Source: Azadirachta indica
Taxonomy: Eukaryota > Streptophyta > Magnoliopsida > Sapindales > Meliaceae
Assembly: GCA_022749755.1 (NCBI GenBank)
Contig: CM040450.1
Coordinates: forward strand, 4,888,913 to 4,952,912
Direction: 5' to 3'
Length of the DNA stretch: 64,000 nucleotides
Under the pieces are notes generated by a model, which ran no database searches, was not told the origin of the DNA, and saw only the letters and a program-made list of their open reading frames with translations. Shown piece after piece: positions 37,035-49,035 of this stretch; position 1 is the first letter of the stretch; each line of letters opens with the position of its first letter. Both the position numbers and the translations under genes were made by a program.

Positions 37035-40000
37035 ATGGCTGAACCAGACTATGAAGGTGTGAGGTTGATTGTTAGATTTTTGGGGGAGAAGTATGATCTC
37101 CGTGTAACTGACCCATATTACATAAGTTTGGTTACTATTTACAATGAGTTAAATGAATGGATATTTGACCGAGAGTTGTTGCCAAGGGAAAAGTTTAAGA
37201 CTTTTATTGTTGTGCTTGGAGAGAATGTCAGAATTGAGGTTGTAACTGATATACAACTATTGAACATAATCAGTAACATGGATTTGTATGGCATAGAGAT
37301 TGAAATTGAATATCTACCTTAAGGGATTATTACCCCAAAGATACCATTTGAGCAGGCTCAAAACCTTATCCCACGTGTTTCTAACACGGTTGAAAGAAAA
37401 GTTTTCGATTAGCAGATAGAATCCCATACAACAGCTCTAGTATAAGCACAAACAAAAGTCCAGACAGAACCTTATATAGTAGCTTAAATACAAATACAAA
37501 CACAAGCTCAGACAACATCCTTAACTAGTACCTCATGTCCAGTGCCTCAAATTCAATGGATCCTCACTTATGGCGCAGATAGCCCATCATAATTTATATC
37601 AATTCATTCCCAAGTCGATAACCCTACACAGCCCACACAACTTGAGCCTCAGCCAACAACATTTGAACATACAAACCTTGAGCCTATAGCAATATGTGAG
37701 CACATATAATTTGAGACTACAACAGTATGTGAATATATAGGAAATGAGACTACAACAGCTAGTAAAGATATAGAACTTGAGCCTACAGCAACATTTGAGC
37801 ATACACAACTTAAGCCCACAACAACTGAGTATACACAACTTGAGTCCATAACAATTGATCATACACCATTTGAGCCTATAGTAACGTCACTGATACAAAC
37901 CCAAGATATAGAACCTGATCAAGACAAAAGTAACAAACCAAATTACCACCAATAATATGTACCTGTTGAAGATGTTGATAATGAGGAGGTTAGATAGTCT
38001 GATGATGGCACAATAATGAAGGTGGTAAAGATACAACTGTTGCTGTTGGTGATGCCCACTTGATGGCAGTGATGGAGAAGCTCTTAGTGATGATAATGAT
38101 AAGCAATTATCTAATTATAAAAGTGATGATAGAGAAGAGGAATTGGTAACATCATCAGATGATGAATTGAAAAATAGGAAAGTACTACAAAAGGAAAGGG
38201 CAGTAAGAAGGAAAATGTATAAAAGAGGTGTTGGGGGAGAGATCAAATTTGAGGTAGGTCATGAATTTCCGACCAGTGAAGCTTTTAGAGCAAAAATCAA
38301 AGAGTATGTTTTAAAGAAAGTTTTAGATTTTTAGAAAAAGAAATGATAAGAGAAGGTTTGTTAGTGAATGCAAGCATTCAGATTGTTCTTAGAGTATTTA
38401 TGCAGTTCCATACAAAGGTGGCCTTAGTTTTATCATTAAGAAGATCAATGATAAGCATACTTATTTTGGGTACAGCAAAAATAAGGATGCTAGTAAAGAA
38501 TGGATATCCCAACAGTTTGAAAAATATTTAACTTATATCCCTCAAATGGGTGTAAATGCAATGAGGGATGAGCTTGCACATAGGTTTGGAGTAGCATGTG
38601 CAGAAGAGGAAGTTGTATAGGGCTAAGACAAGGGCCTTGTTTAGGAGCACAAGGGACTTTACACAGTCTTATGCAAAGTTGTCATCCTATGCAAGAATAT
38701 TGGAAGAGAGAAACCTATGATCAATGGTTAAGTTATAAACCTATCATATGAGAGACACAATGAGGTTTAAAAGGTTTTTTATCAGTTTTTCAGCTTTGAA
38801 ATTACGGTTTGTCAATAGGTGTAAGAGATTTATAGGGTTAGATGAGTGTTATCTTAAATGACCATATGAGGGAGTTTTGTTGTTTGCCGTTACACTTGAT
38901 GCAAACATTAGGGTATTTCCAATAGCCTTTTGCATTTGTGAGGGTGAGAATTTGGAGTAATAGAGTTGGTTCTTTGAATTGTTGGGTGATTATCTTGACA
39001 TAGGAAATGAGAAAGCAACCATTTTTATGACTGATAGACAAAAATGAGTGAGAGAGGGTTGATTGAGCATTGGACAGGTGTTTATGTGACGCACTGTGCT
39101 AGACACATTTGTGCCAATAAGAGAAGTCAGTAGCATGCATTAGTTTTGAAGGATTTCTTTTGGGTAACAACTAGATCAACAAGTAAATATGATTTTAACA
39201 AGTATATGGACATGATTAAGTTTGAAAAGAAGGAGGCATATGACTGGTTAATGAAAATCCCTCCTTATTTTTGGTCTAATCATGTATTCGATTACAATTT
39301 AAAGTGTGAGCATGTAACAAACAACCTGATATAGTCTTGGAATGATTAGCTGGGTATGCATAGGGCAAAGCCAGTTCTTGTATTGTTTAAGTTCATATAG
39401 AGAAAGGTTATGAAAAAGGGTGTATAAGAGATTAACTGAAGTAAGAAACTGGAGCACAGAACTTACACTATATGTGCATGGAAAGCTAGAGGCAGCAGCT
39501 AAAACAGGTAGACATTGTAGGGTTATCATAACATCGATATTGAGTTTGAGGTGTTAGAGGAGGGAAACAAAGCTTTTATGTTTGATTTGGATAAAAGAAT
39601 ATGCGATTGTAGGGCATACCAAGTGAATGGATTGCCTTGCAATCATATATTGCCTTGTAATCTATATTGCCATGTATTGCATATAAGGGGCATAATGTTA
39701 TTGATTATGTTTCTGAGAAATTGAAGAAAGCAGCATATCTTTTCACTTATAAGCAAAGTATTAAACCTTTTCCAGATTAGAGTGCTTGGCCTACAATTAA
39801 TGATTTTTAGGTGGAATCACCAGAAGTGGTCTTTAAAGTTAGAAGACCAAAATTAAAAAGGAGGAGAGAGGCAATTGAGGAACAACAAGCCAAAGTTAAT
39901 TTGAGATGTGGCATATGCAAACAAAATGGACATAATAGAAGGTCTTGCCCAACCATTTCTTGTAACAGAAAAGGTTTTAGGGCATTAAGAAGCAATATGG

Positions 40001-40041
40001 TATTTTTTTTAAAAATTAATGTTCCTTTGTTGGTTTGTTGA
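37035..40041 (+). pseudogene. MURA-type Mutator transposase, broken
   Basis: Remnants appear in the order of a plant MuDR/MURA protein. 37035-37322 is an open N-terminal part (MAEPDYEGVRLIVRF, 95 codons). 38140-38334 has the MuDR-family domain (GGEIKFEVGHEFPTSEAFRA). Around 38820-39050 lies the MULE DDE core with FIGLDECYLK, then DANIRVFPIAFCICEGENLE and IFMTDRQK. Around 39070-39115 is HWTGVYVTHCARHICAN. Near 39600-39650 is a SWIM zinc finger (CDCRAYQVNGLPCNHI), and near 39900-39955 a CCHC knuckle (CGICKQNGHNRRSC). Numerous stops and frameshifts separate these, including stops within the catalytic core, so no active protein can be made. The family normally binds element TIRs in the nucleus and catalyses excision and insertion. 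Confidence 0.88.
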
Positions 40042-41419
40042 TATGGCAAAATAATGTATTCAATAAATATACAATATGTGTTTTTATGTATTGGTTTAGC
40101 ATGAAGAAAAAGTGCATCAACAAGTGCCAACCAAACTTCAGCTGCTTATGATCTACAAGCTGGCCACCAACAGAAGCGGGCCTATTTATTGATGTATGAT
40201 TGTGCTCCAATAGATGTGTTTGTGTGTTTGTTTATAATGCAATAATTATTATCATGTTGCAATTATAATTTGCTAATGTTGCATGTGTTTCTTATTTGTC
40301 AAATATAATATAATACTGGTTTAATTCTGTGCCATATATTTGTATGTTGTTTTGGTTATTAGGTTAGTTTAAGGTGTGGCAGGGTTGGTTCAAGGGAGGA
40401 AGGAATGCACCAAAAGGTGGAATGAGAAGGACAACATAAAGAAAGGGAAGGACAGCAACAAGAGGGGGGAGAAATGGAGGTGTAGAAAGTATTCAAAATT
40501 TATAATCATAGTAATAAGAAAGTTTATGAATTTACTTTTGTGCATGCATGTGTTTCAATATCATTATGATATCTAGTTGTTTAGATTTATGATCTGTGAA
40601 GTCAGATGGTGTTTTTTTATCAATTCACACTTTTTGTATAGCTGTGAAAATGTATGGCAATCATTTTTATATGTGCTATAAATATGAAATGTAACAAACT
40701 ATTACAATACATTATATATTTTTAGACATCAATGGCAATAGATTTATGATAACTACAATTAAAGTAACTATCATAAGCTTCCTAACTCTTTATATATTGT
40801 CTTTAATCTTCTTCAATTTGTTGTTGCTTGCTTTGTACATGTCAGCTTCACTATCCACAAGAACATTCGAATCTTTTTTCTCTAAAATATTTGCGTTTTG
40901 TTCGTTATTGGTTGTGGCATAAATTATATGCAAATTAATATCATTTGCATTCGAATTTCATCAACTGAACCATGAATATTTTCCTGTTTTGCATGTGAAG
41001 AAAAGCTTGTTCAGATTGTTCGTTGTTTCAGAAATCTTGATGCTAGCTCTTTTGTTGCAAAAACAATATTTGTTTCTAAATTTGATACTTCCACCATTTA
41101 ATTCGAACTTTTGGCACAGAATACTCATTTTTTAGAGAAAACAAGGATAAACTTTGGATTTGTATTTGTTTGAGTACTGAAAGAAACCGCATTGCCATTT
41201 TATAGTGCTTGCCTTAAGGTTAAAAACAGAAAAGAAACGGCCACTTTCTTTTTTGTTTGTAAATTTACATTTCTACTCTCACAATGCTTACTAATATCGT
41301 ATTACCAATGAGGGTATATTGGACATTACCTCTTTACTTATGCTTTGTAAGAAAGTAGATAATTTTCTATCAATAACAATAAATAATTATGTTATTATAC
41401 CGGTTAAAGGCAGTTAAAA

Positions 41420-41530
41420 GCTAATGGGAATATAAAATTCTAATAGAAAGTATGTTATTATTAAATATTTTCGATTTGAATATTTGCTAGACTATTATTT
41501 TTAAAAAGGGATACCCACTGTTATTCTTCC
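41420..41530 (-). repeat. MULE right terminal inverted repeat
   Basis: Inverted partner of 36185-36295, ending next to the right copy of the 9-bp target duplication. Confidence 0.88.
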
Positions 41531-41539
41531 TTTATTAAG
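41531..41539 (+). repeat. 9-bp target-site duplication, right copy
   Basis: TTTATTAAG, identical to 36176-36184. Confidence 0.9.
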
Positions 41540-42191
41540 ATATTCAAAAGTTATGCTAAAATATTATATTTTTACTAAAATATCCAGAAGGTTAAAATCA
41601 ATTGAGGGTATGTAACGTAATTATTATAATAAAAGAAGTTTTTGTAAATTTTCACAAAGAGAGGCATGCGAAAATACTCCTTCAAATAAAACTAGATTTG
41701 AATCACGATGACGCGAGAACGGCGATTTATTACTGTGGTAGCAAATTTTTTTTCTCCAAAAACGGGAAGTCTGCGGAGTGCTCAATCAGAGAAGTGCTGG
41801 ATCTTGATTGGTTGAAAACACACGTGCCAGATCATCAGATGGAATCAACAGGAAACTGACTACCATTTGTTTTCTTTTTTTTTTGTTTTTTCTTATACCG
41901 TCCGCGTAAGGCGTAACTATGCTACAGCGCAACGCAACTCAACGCACCACCCCCTGTGAGTTATACAATACCAACCATCCTTTCAAAACGGTGTCGGTGA
42001 CCCCTTATATTTGCCCCCATTTTCTCCACTTGATTAAATAAATAAAAAAAAAACTCCGTTACCCCTATTTCTTTTTTCCGTCTTATTTTTATCTCTTTTT
42101 CTTCCATTTTGCCGATCTCTCTTATTACACTTTTTTCTTCGATTTGATTTTTGTGTGAATCCGATTCAGATCAGTCGGATCGGACCGTATT

Positions 42192-45100
42192 ATGGCGGCG
42201 TCGAGGCGGTTACGAGATCTCCAATCACAGCCGGGCAATAAGATCTGCGTCGATTGTGCCCAAAAGAATCCGCAATGGGCGTCAGTTTCCTACGGCGTGT
42301 TTATGTGCTTAGAGTGCTCCGGCAAGCACCGTGGCCTCGGTGTTCACATCTCCTTCGTCCGATCCGTTACTATGGACTCCTGGTCCGAGATCCAGATCAA
42401 GAAAATGGAAGCTGGGGGCAACGAACGGCTCAACGCCTTCCTCGCACAGTACGGGATCCCAAAGGAAACCGATATCGTAAGTAAATACAACACAAATGCT
42501 GCCAGCATTTATCGCGATAAAATCCAAGCTATAGCCGAGGGCCGCGCCTGGCGCGATCCGCCGGTTGTCAAAGAAGCTTTGAATGGTGGAAAAAGTAAGC
42601 CTCCTCTGGCTCAGAGTGGTAGTGGTAGCAGGAATGGTAATTATGGCAGTAACGGAGGGTGGGATAACTGGGACAACGACGATTTCAAATCGTCGACCGA
42701 TATGAGACGTAACCAATCGGTTTCCGATTTCAGAGGCAGAAGTGGCGGTATGGGAGGCGTGCCCGTGAGGTCCAAATCGACTGAAGATATCTATACACGT
42801 GCCCAATTGGAGGCGTCTGCAGCTAATAAGGAGGGCTTTTTCTCGAGAAAAGTTGCCGAGAATGATTCTCGGCCGGAGGGGATCCCGCCCTCGCAAGGAG
42901 GGAAGTATGTAGGCTTCGGATCCAGTCCGGCACCTTCGCAGAGGAATGTAAATCAGCAAGGAGATGTTTTCTCTGTTGTTTCTGAGGTGATTGATCGGGA
43001 CTGATGATTGTTATTGATTTTTTTTGTTCTATTTAAATTGATATTTTGTTTTTTGCTATGTGTGCATGTGATTGTATAGGGGTTTGGTAGATTATCTTTG
43101 GTGGCTGCGTCTGCAGCTCAGTCTGCTGCAAATGTTGTTCAAGCCGGCACGAAGGAGTTCAGTTCTAAGGTAATTTTGGATTTTGAATGTGAATGCCAAT
43201 ATATTTTACTAGATTTGTTGTGACTTTGTGGTGTCTTTTTTTCAGCATTGTCTTTGTTTTGATGGCAGCATTGAAATTTATGCTATGCATTTGTTTGCTA
43301 TTTAATGCTTATGGCAAATATTGGAAAGCTCTCTCACTCTGTCACGAGAAACACTGCAAAACTGTGCTTGAAGATCTCTTAGTGCTGAAAGAGGGTTGAT
43401 GAACTCTTGCTTGTAAAATATTTTGAACATTTGCCATTAAATGTGTGAAAGGTAGTTTTTTTGTTGCAATACTGTTGTAATGTGGAATTTCTTATTTCAA
43501 ATTGCAGAGCAGAGGTTTTAATTTAAGCAGAATTTAGAAAATGATATATTGTTACAATGTGATCTTCAACCTAGTTTCAAAATGTAGTCACTGAGGTTAT
43601 TGAAACTGGGAAAGTTATGCTTCAGACTTAGAAATTTGCCGTTGGTTGATTTGTTCATTGCGATTCATGGTCTTAAGCTGTTTTGACTGGCTAGGGGAAC
43701 TGAGATCCAGGCCCAGCCATTTTCAAAAGCAAGCCATTTCTGTTGTCACCAAAGCTGTGTCCTTGCAAATGTTAGCCATTCTCACACATGCCAAAGTCTT
43801 CAGGAGTCCTTAATATCTTAGTTCTTTTCATATCAGATGCTTTGAGTGGAAAAACGAAGAAGGGATGAGTGAGACTGTTTTGTAGAATTTACAATTGGCT
43901 AGTGCAGTGCAAAGCACCAAAAATTGGTTTGGTTTTTGGTCACAATGGCTCAGTGGTGGTCAAGGAAAAGTAATGATGATTATGACTTTGGAATTGATGA
44001 TCTACAACTTGAATGAATGGTGGTGATTATGATTTTCTAAAGGATTTGGAATTGATGACTTGCAACTTGAACGAATGGTGGTGATTATGATTTTCTAAAG
44101 GATTTATGGTTGGCTATTAGTCGTAGGGCCTAACCGCAGTTGAGGAATATTGTTAGGACTGTTGTGGTGACTGTTGCTCTGGAGTTCCTATTATTTCATT
44201 GCTTACTTGGAGGGTTCTGCAACTGAAAACGCTATGCGTTAGTGTTAATTGTCTGTCTTGTGATCTTTATCCATTGGTGTGTTTGTATCCTGTGTCTGTA
44301 ATTCACTTCAGAACTACCCAGCTATAGCCTCCATTATCTACACATCTTAAGCTTTTCTGTCAACATTTTCATCGAATGTTTGTTTTTGGTGTCTCACACA
44401 TTCACCCATTTTAACCTCCATTTAAACTTTTATATGTGTCTCTTGCATCGATCTTTTGTTGGAATGTTCACCACTAAGAGATAATAAACATGAGGAGAAG
44501 TGGAAGGATTGGACTTTAATAGCAACTTTGTAGAATGTGGCAATAATTGAGAATGTGAACAGGAGTGGGATCTAACATGGCTTTAAAATGACTGCGAATT
44601 CATGAGCACCTCTGTCATCTCTGGCTTACGTACAGAACTTCCAGAACCTCAATTAAACTAAGAGGTTGGAGTTTATGATTTGATGGTTGCAAATATTTAG
44701 GCGGAATAATCGTAATATCTTTCTTAATGACAAAGACATGCTTTTAAAATTTGACTTCATGCAATAAGTTTAAGGACATTATTATGTTTTGGAAGTTCAT
44801 TTAGTTGCATAATTATCTTCTCTTGAATAAGTTTAAGTTAATGTGTCGAATAATTACTTTTATATGGAATGTGAATTTAACTTTTATGTCTATTTGTTGC
44901 TTTTAGTTTATTAGATTTTGTGCCTGGGTTTGAGTTTGTTTTTTATTATGTTCTATTGAGTTTCCTCATATTTTAAGTTTTGTCTCTGTTGCATAACAAC
45001 AGTTGTACTGCCAACTTGTTATATTTTATACTACTTGATCATCAGAATTTACTTGTTATATTTTGTCCTACTTGATTATCAGAGTTTTCACAATTTCAAA

Positions 45101-45638
45101 TTATATAAGGTGCACGTAATAACCTTTATTGCAGGTGAGGGAAGGTGGATATGATCACAAGGTTAATGAAACTGTAAATGTTGTCACTGCAAAGACAACA
45201 GAGATTGGACAGAGGACATGGGGCATCATGAAGGGGGTTATTTCAATGGCTACCCAAAAGGTTGAGGAGTACACTAAAGAAGGCACGGGCTGGAACAATA
45301 ATAACTGGCAGCGAAATGAAAGTGAGAGAAATGGATATTATCAGGAGTTTAACCAGGAAAACAAAGGATGGAATTCTTCTGCTGGAGGTGGGCAGTCCTC
45401 GTCAAGTGGGCATCAGAATTCTTATAGCTCAAGTTCTTGGGATGATTGGGACCAGAAGGACAACAAGAAAGTGGATACAGCCAAGGGGACAGGGTCAGAT
45501 AACAATGATGGTTGGGCTGGCTGGGATGATGCCAAAGATGATGGATATGATAATTTCTACCAAAGTGCATCTGATAAGAAAGCTGTGGGTCACAATGGGA
45601 AATCAGATGCCACATGGACAGAAGGAGGCTTTCTCTAG
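42192..45638 (+). CDS. ARF GTPase-activating protein (AGD6/AGD7-like), 462 aa
   Basis: Three exons: 42192-42986, 43080-43169 and 45135-45638. GT..AG introns and an in-frame total of 1389 nt give 462 residues, close to Arabidopsis AGD7. The N-terminal ARF-GAP domain (about 1-120) has the C4 zinc finger at Cys19, Cys22, Cys39 and Cys42. [18 protein letters not shown] places the arginine finger at Arg47. The middle is Gly/Ser-rich with repeated WDNWD-type words. The centre has [20 protein letters not shown] and [16 protein letters not shown], typical of the AGD6/7 (ArfGAP1-like) class. The tail is Asn/Ser/Trp-rich (SWDDWDQ, GWAGWDD). It stimulates GTP hydrolysis on ARF1-type GTPases at the Golgi, regulating COPI traffic. 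Intron 2 is unusually long (about 1.97 kb) and has a tandem repeat. A decayed copy of the last coding part lies downstream (45921-46030). Confidence 0.95.
43987..44102 (+). repeat. 58-bp tandem duplication in ARF-GAP intron 2
   Basis: TTTGGAATTGATGA at 43987 and again at 44045. Both copies continue CAACTTGAA(T/C)GAATGGTGGT and end TTTTCTAAAGGAT. Identity is above 90 percent by eye. Confidence 0.85.
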
Positions 45639-46850
45639 CGTGAGTATGTTATGCATGACTTCTGTATTTAGTTTGCTGTAAGTTGTTGTGTCATGTTAGA
45701 CTTTTTTGTAGCTTTTTGTACAATTTTCTTAAAATTATTTTACATTCGGTTTTGATGTAGCCTTCTTTGTGTGGATATATCATGATCTTAAGTTGTTTGT
45801 CCCTTTAGTTTGGTCATATATTTATTAAATTGTATGATTTGTATGTGCTCAGGTAAAATGATATTTCACTCCTGGAAAACTGTTCTTTAAGCAGAAGTGG
45901 TGATTAGTTTCATAAATTGGTGGCTGGCAAGCTAGCAAAATGCCAGAGATGGTGGTTATGAAAATTTCTACCAGAGTACAGATGTTAAGAAGGCTGCTGG
46001 TAAGAGTTGGATCTCAATGGGATGTGGGATGCTTATGTGAGGGTTAGTATATCTTTAGCAACTCTTTTCTTCTTTCAAAATTTTACATTTACATTGACGT
46101 CCTTGGGAGGGTTTTGTGTTTGGAAGTAGTTTATATATGTACAACTATAAAGGCAGGGTAGATTGCCCTTATCAAAAGGACTGCTGTTTCTGAGTGTGAG
46201 GAGCATTAATTTGACTTTGAAAATTCAAAGTTGTTTTGGATTTGTAATGACTAGTTCAATTATTTTTCATTCATATTTCGTTGTGTCTTAACATTGAGTT
46301 CTCCATGGTTATATCTATCTCAATTGAATTTCAATTGAATTTTCATATCGATCATGTATTCTGTTTTTGTAGAAATCAGCGTACTACTAAGATATAGTGT
46401 ACTTATAACTACCTAGTAAGAAAAATATGTCCCAACCTGGTTCTAGCACTCTGACTTACTGCTCGGTGGGTGTCAATGGCGTTGGCAATAGGGAGTCACA
46501 AGAATAAGAATAGTTATACTGTTATTATTTTGATTAATAGAGCCGATCAGAGCGATTGTTATACCCAATACCCCAACTGCCGGAGGGAATTTTCAATTTA
46601 TGTTAATTTTTTTTTAATACTTACACACAAATTGTTCAGCGGAATTAAGGCAAATTTATATATAGCTGGACGATGGCGGTCTGGGCTACCGGAGTTGGAA
46701 AATTAACCTCACATCGGACTCTTTACACGAAAGTGTCATAGTCCTTTGAATAGGTTCAATGTATGTTTGGGACTGCATTGGCTTGTCAAATAATCACTCC
46801 ATTGATAACCTTTAGTTACTAAATTAACCTTTAGTTACTTTTTGATGAAA
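45639..46850. other. ARF-GAP 3' region and intergenic DNA
   Basis: Apart from the decayed C-terminal duplicate at 45921-46030, no gene is supported here. Confidence 0.45.
45921..46030 (+). pseudogene. decayed duplicate of the ARF-GAP C-terminal coding sequence
   Basis: The stretch with GGTGGCTGGCAAGC, then AATGCCAGAGATGGTGGTTATG, AAAATTTCTACCAGAGTACAGATG and AAGAAGGCTGCTGG aligns base by base with the true last exon at about 45513-45605 (GGCTGGGATGATGCCAAAGATGATGG, ATAATTTCTACCAAAGTGCA, AAGAAAGCTG). In one frame it reads DGGYENFYQST and VKKAAGK beside [11 protein letters not shown] and DKKAVGH of the gene. It lies about 280 bp downstream of the stop codon, in or near the 3' UTR, with frame changes, so it is non-coding now. 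Confidence 0.7.
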
Positions 46851-48272
46851 GGGAAAACAGTCGATATCTCTTTCTAGTTTAGTCTAATTATCTAATATTT
46901 TTTATTATTTTAAAAGTTATTCGTTCCACTCAATCATTTATCATATTAAGGGTAAATTTGACTTTTGATATTATAATAATTAAAAATTATATTAATAAAA
47001 AATTAAATAAAAATATTAAAATTTCATTTTTATTAATATTATTTTATTTTTCTAATTTATAAATAAAATAATAAAATATAAAAAAAAATAATAAATTAAC
47101 CCCAAAACATTAACACTAAACCTTCTTTTTCTTCTTCTAACCGCCCTCTTCTTCTCCTTCCTAGCCGATTTCTTCTTCTTTCAACCGATTTCTTCTCCAA
47201 ATTTTATTTCATGATTCATGGCACTAACAAAGCATAATATAGATATTACAAACAATCCAATTATAAATCGAAGTATAGATATCAATAAAAAGTAAAGGTG
47301 GCAAAGGGGGTTGACTTTGGCTAGTTATATGGTAGGATTTGAGATAATGAGCAAAAATCATGGTACACCATCACATAACAAACTTTGGTAGTAATTGGTT
47401 GGCAAATGATGTTGTTTGGTCATGAATGGTGTTGTTCGGCGAAAATTGGAGTTTACATTGGTGGAATAGTTGTGGTCGGAGAAGGACAAGAAATAAAAGT
47501 AGAGTAGAGATAAAGATTTTAGGTTTTTTAGGTTTAGTAAAAAAATTTAAGTTGTTTGAATTGAAATTTGAGTAAAGATGGGTGTGGGTTCATGAGGCGG
47601 AGGCGGCAGTGGCTATAGGAAGAAGAAGTCTTGGTTTTGTATTTAGGGTTAATTTATTATTTTTATATTTAATATATAATACTTAGTTTATGAATTATTT
47701 TATTTATAAATGATAATATTTTTTCTTGTAATCTTTTCATTTGACATTTTAAGAACAATTATATATTTTGTTTTTTGCAATTTCGAGATGAGAAGAATTT
47801 AAAGATGAGAAGGAGAATATAGTACTTAATTTTTGGGATTTCATACTTTTTTCCAATTTAAAGATGAGAATAAGATTATATTGATTTAATTTTTGGGATT
47901 TTTTATTAAATGATTATGGGAACCACTAAATTTTGTAATTTATTTTATGTTATACATAAATTTTAAATAATATCAAGTTAATTTAATAAAATATTTTAAG
48001 AAACAAAATTTTCTGTTAATTTAATTAACGGTTGAGTATAACAGGTAATTTTTAAAAAATAAAAAAGATATCGGATAATTATACTAAATCAGAGAGGGTA
48101 TTGATATTTTTATTTTTTAATTATTATAATATTAAAAGACAAATTTATCTTTAAAATGATAATTTTTGATCTTAAGTCAAATTAACGATTATGCGTAACA
48201 GGTAATTTTTGAAATAATAAGAAAGTATCGGATAGTTAGATTAAACTATAGGAGGATATCGGCTGTTTTGAC
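46851..48272. mobile_element. non-autonomous foldback (MULE-like) element with long inverted repeats
   Basis: The left end starts GGGAAAACAGTCGATATC and the right end, on the minus strand, GTCAAAACAGCCGATATC. The match continues inward through TAGTTTA(G/A)TCTAA, TTTTTATTATTTTAAAAGTTAT-like DNA and TAATAAATTAACCC up to a TTCTTCTTC tract (left arm to about 47155, right arm from about 47610). The right arm carries an extra copy of its terminal sequence (about 47995-48110 repeats 48170-48290). The unique core encodes nothing recognisable. Flanking 9-mers TTGATGAAA and TTTTAGAAA agree at only 6 of 9 positions, so a target duplication is uncertain. The MULE-like assignment rests on long TIRs and G-rich ends. 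Confidence 0.68.
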
Positions 48273-49035
48273 TTTTAGAAAATATTTGTAACTTAAATCT
48301 GAAATTTTGGATGTGACCGTTACATCTGAAATTTTGGATCTATATACGGTGGAGTTGTTATTAGTGTAGGGGACATGGCATTGCGCATTGGGTGAGTTTC
48401 ACGCCCTGTCTAAGCTCAACGGTCATAGTTACATTGTCGTTAAATGGCAGCGTATGCCGGTGCAGTGCACCACCGCCTAGATGAACTGGATCAGCGGAAA
48501 CAGTGTGTTGTAATAGCATTTGAATATATATATATATATATATGTCTATAGTAGTATGGCAGCTGCAAATCTACACTTACAGAGTTCTATTTTTCTGGCA
48601 ACATTTTCGCCATTTTAGGTAGATCATAATACTTTGAATTTGATGCCTACCAATTTTGTCACCTATATAAGAAGCTTTGATTCAGTTGCTAGCCACGGAA
48701 CGGTTATGTTGACAATTAATTTTTTTTATATTTATTTTATTATTTTTATTACAATCAATATATATATATAAAATAAAAATTAATTATAACAAATATTATA
48801 ATATAAATATTAAATAGTAAAAATAATTTATAAATTAGTGAATTTAAAAAAGTAATTTTTAAATTTAAAACTCTATAAATATGAAAGAGATGATAAAAAT
48901 AATAGTTATTTTATTGAAGTTCAAATAAAAAAAGCTTAATTTACAATGCGATGCAACCCAAAACCCAAGCAAACAGTACTACACAACAATACGAATTTAT
49001 ACAGACACGTGAAATTTCAGACTTCAGTCGAATCC
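48273..49035. other. intergenic DNA downstream of the CHX gene
   Basis: No gene. It includes a (TA)n run near 48525-48543 and an AT-rich stretch that ends in the 3' UTR of the minus-strand antiporter. Confidence 0.45.

Larger units (their letters stand above)
36185..41530 (+). mobile_element. complete but decayed Mutator-like element (MULE), 5.3 kb
   Basis: Terminal inverted repeats of about 110 bp start GGGATAATGACAGTGGG on the left and, on the other strand, GGAAGAATAACAGTGGG on the right. The element is flanked by a perfect 9-bp direct repeat TTTATTAAG at 36176-36184 and 41531-41539, the target-duplication length expected of Mutator transposition. The interior holds a MURA-type transposase remnant on the plus strand with many stops and frame changes, so the element is non-functional. 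Transposition was cut-and-paste or replicative by a DDE transposase. The intact target duplication shows that this copy has not been rearranged at its ends. Confidence 0.93.

Noticed and set aside
42309..42959. 216-codon minus-strand open frame
   Set aside because: It is antisense to exon 1 of the ARF-GAP gene, whose family, zinc finger and splice joins are clear. It is a codon-bias shadow.
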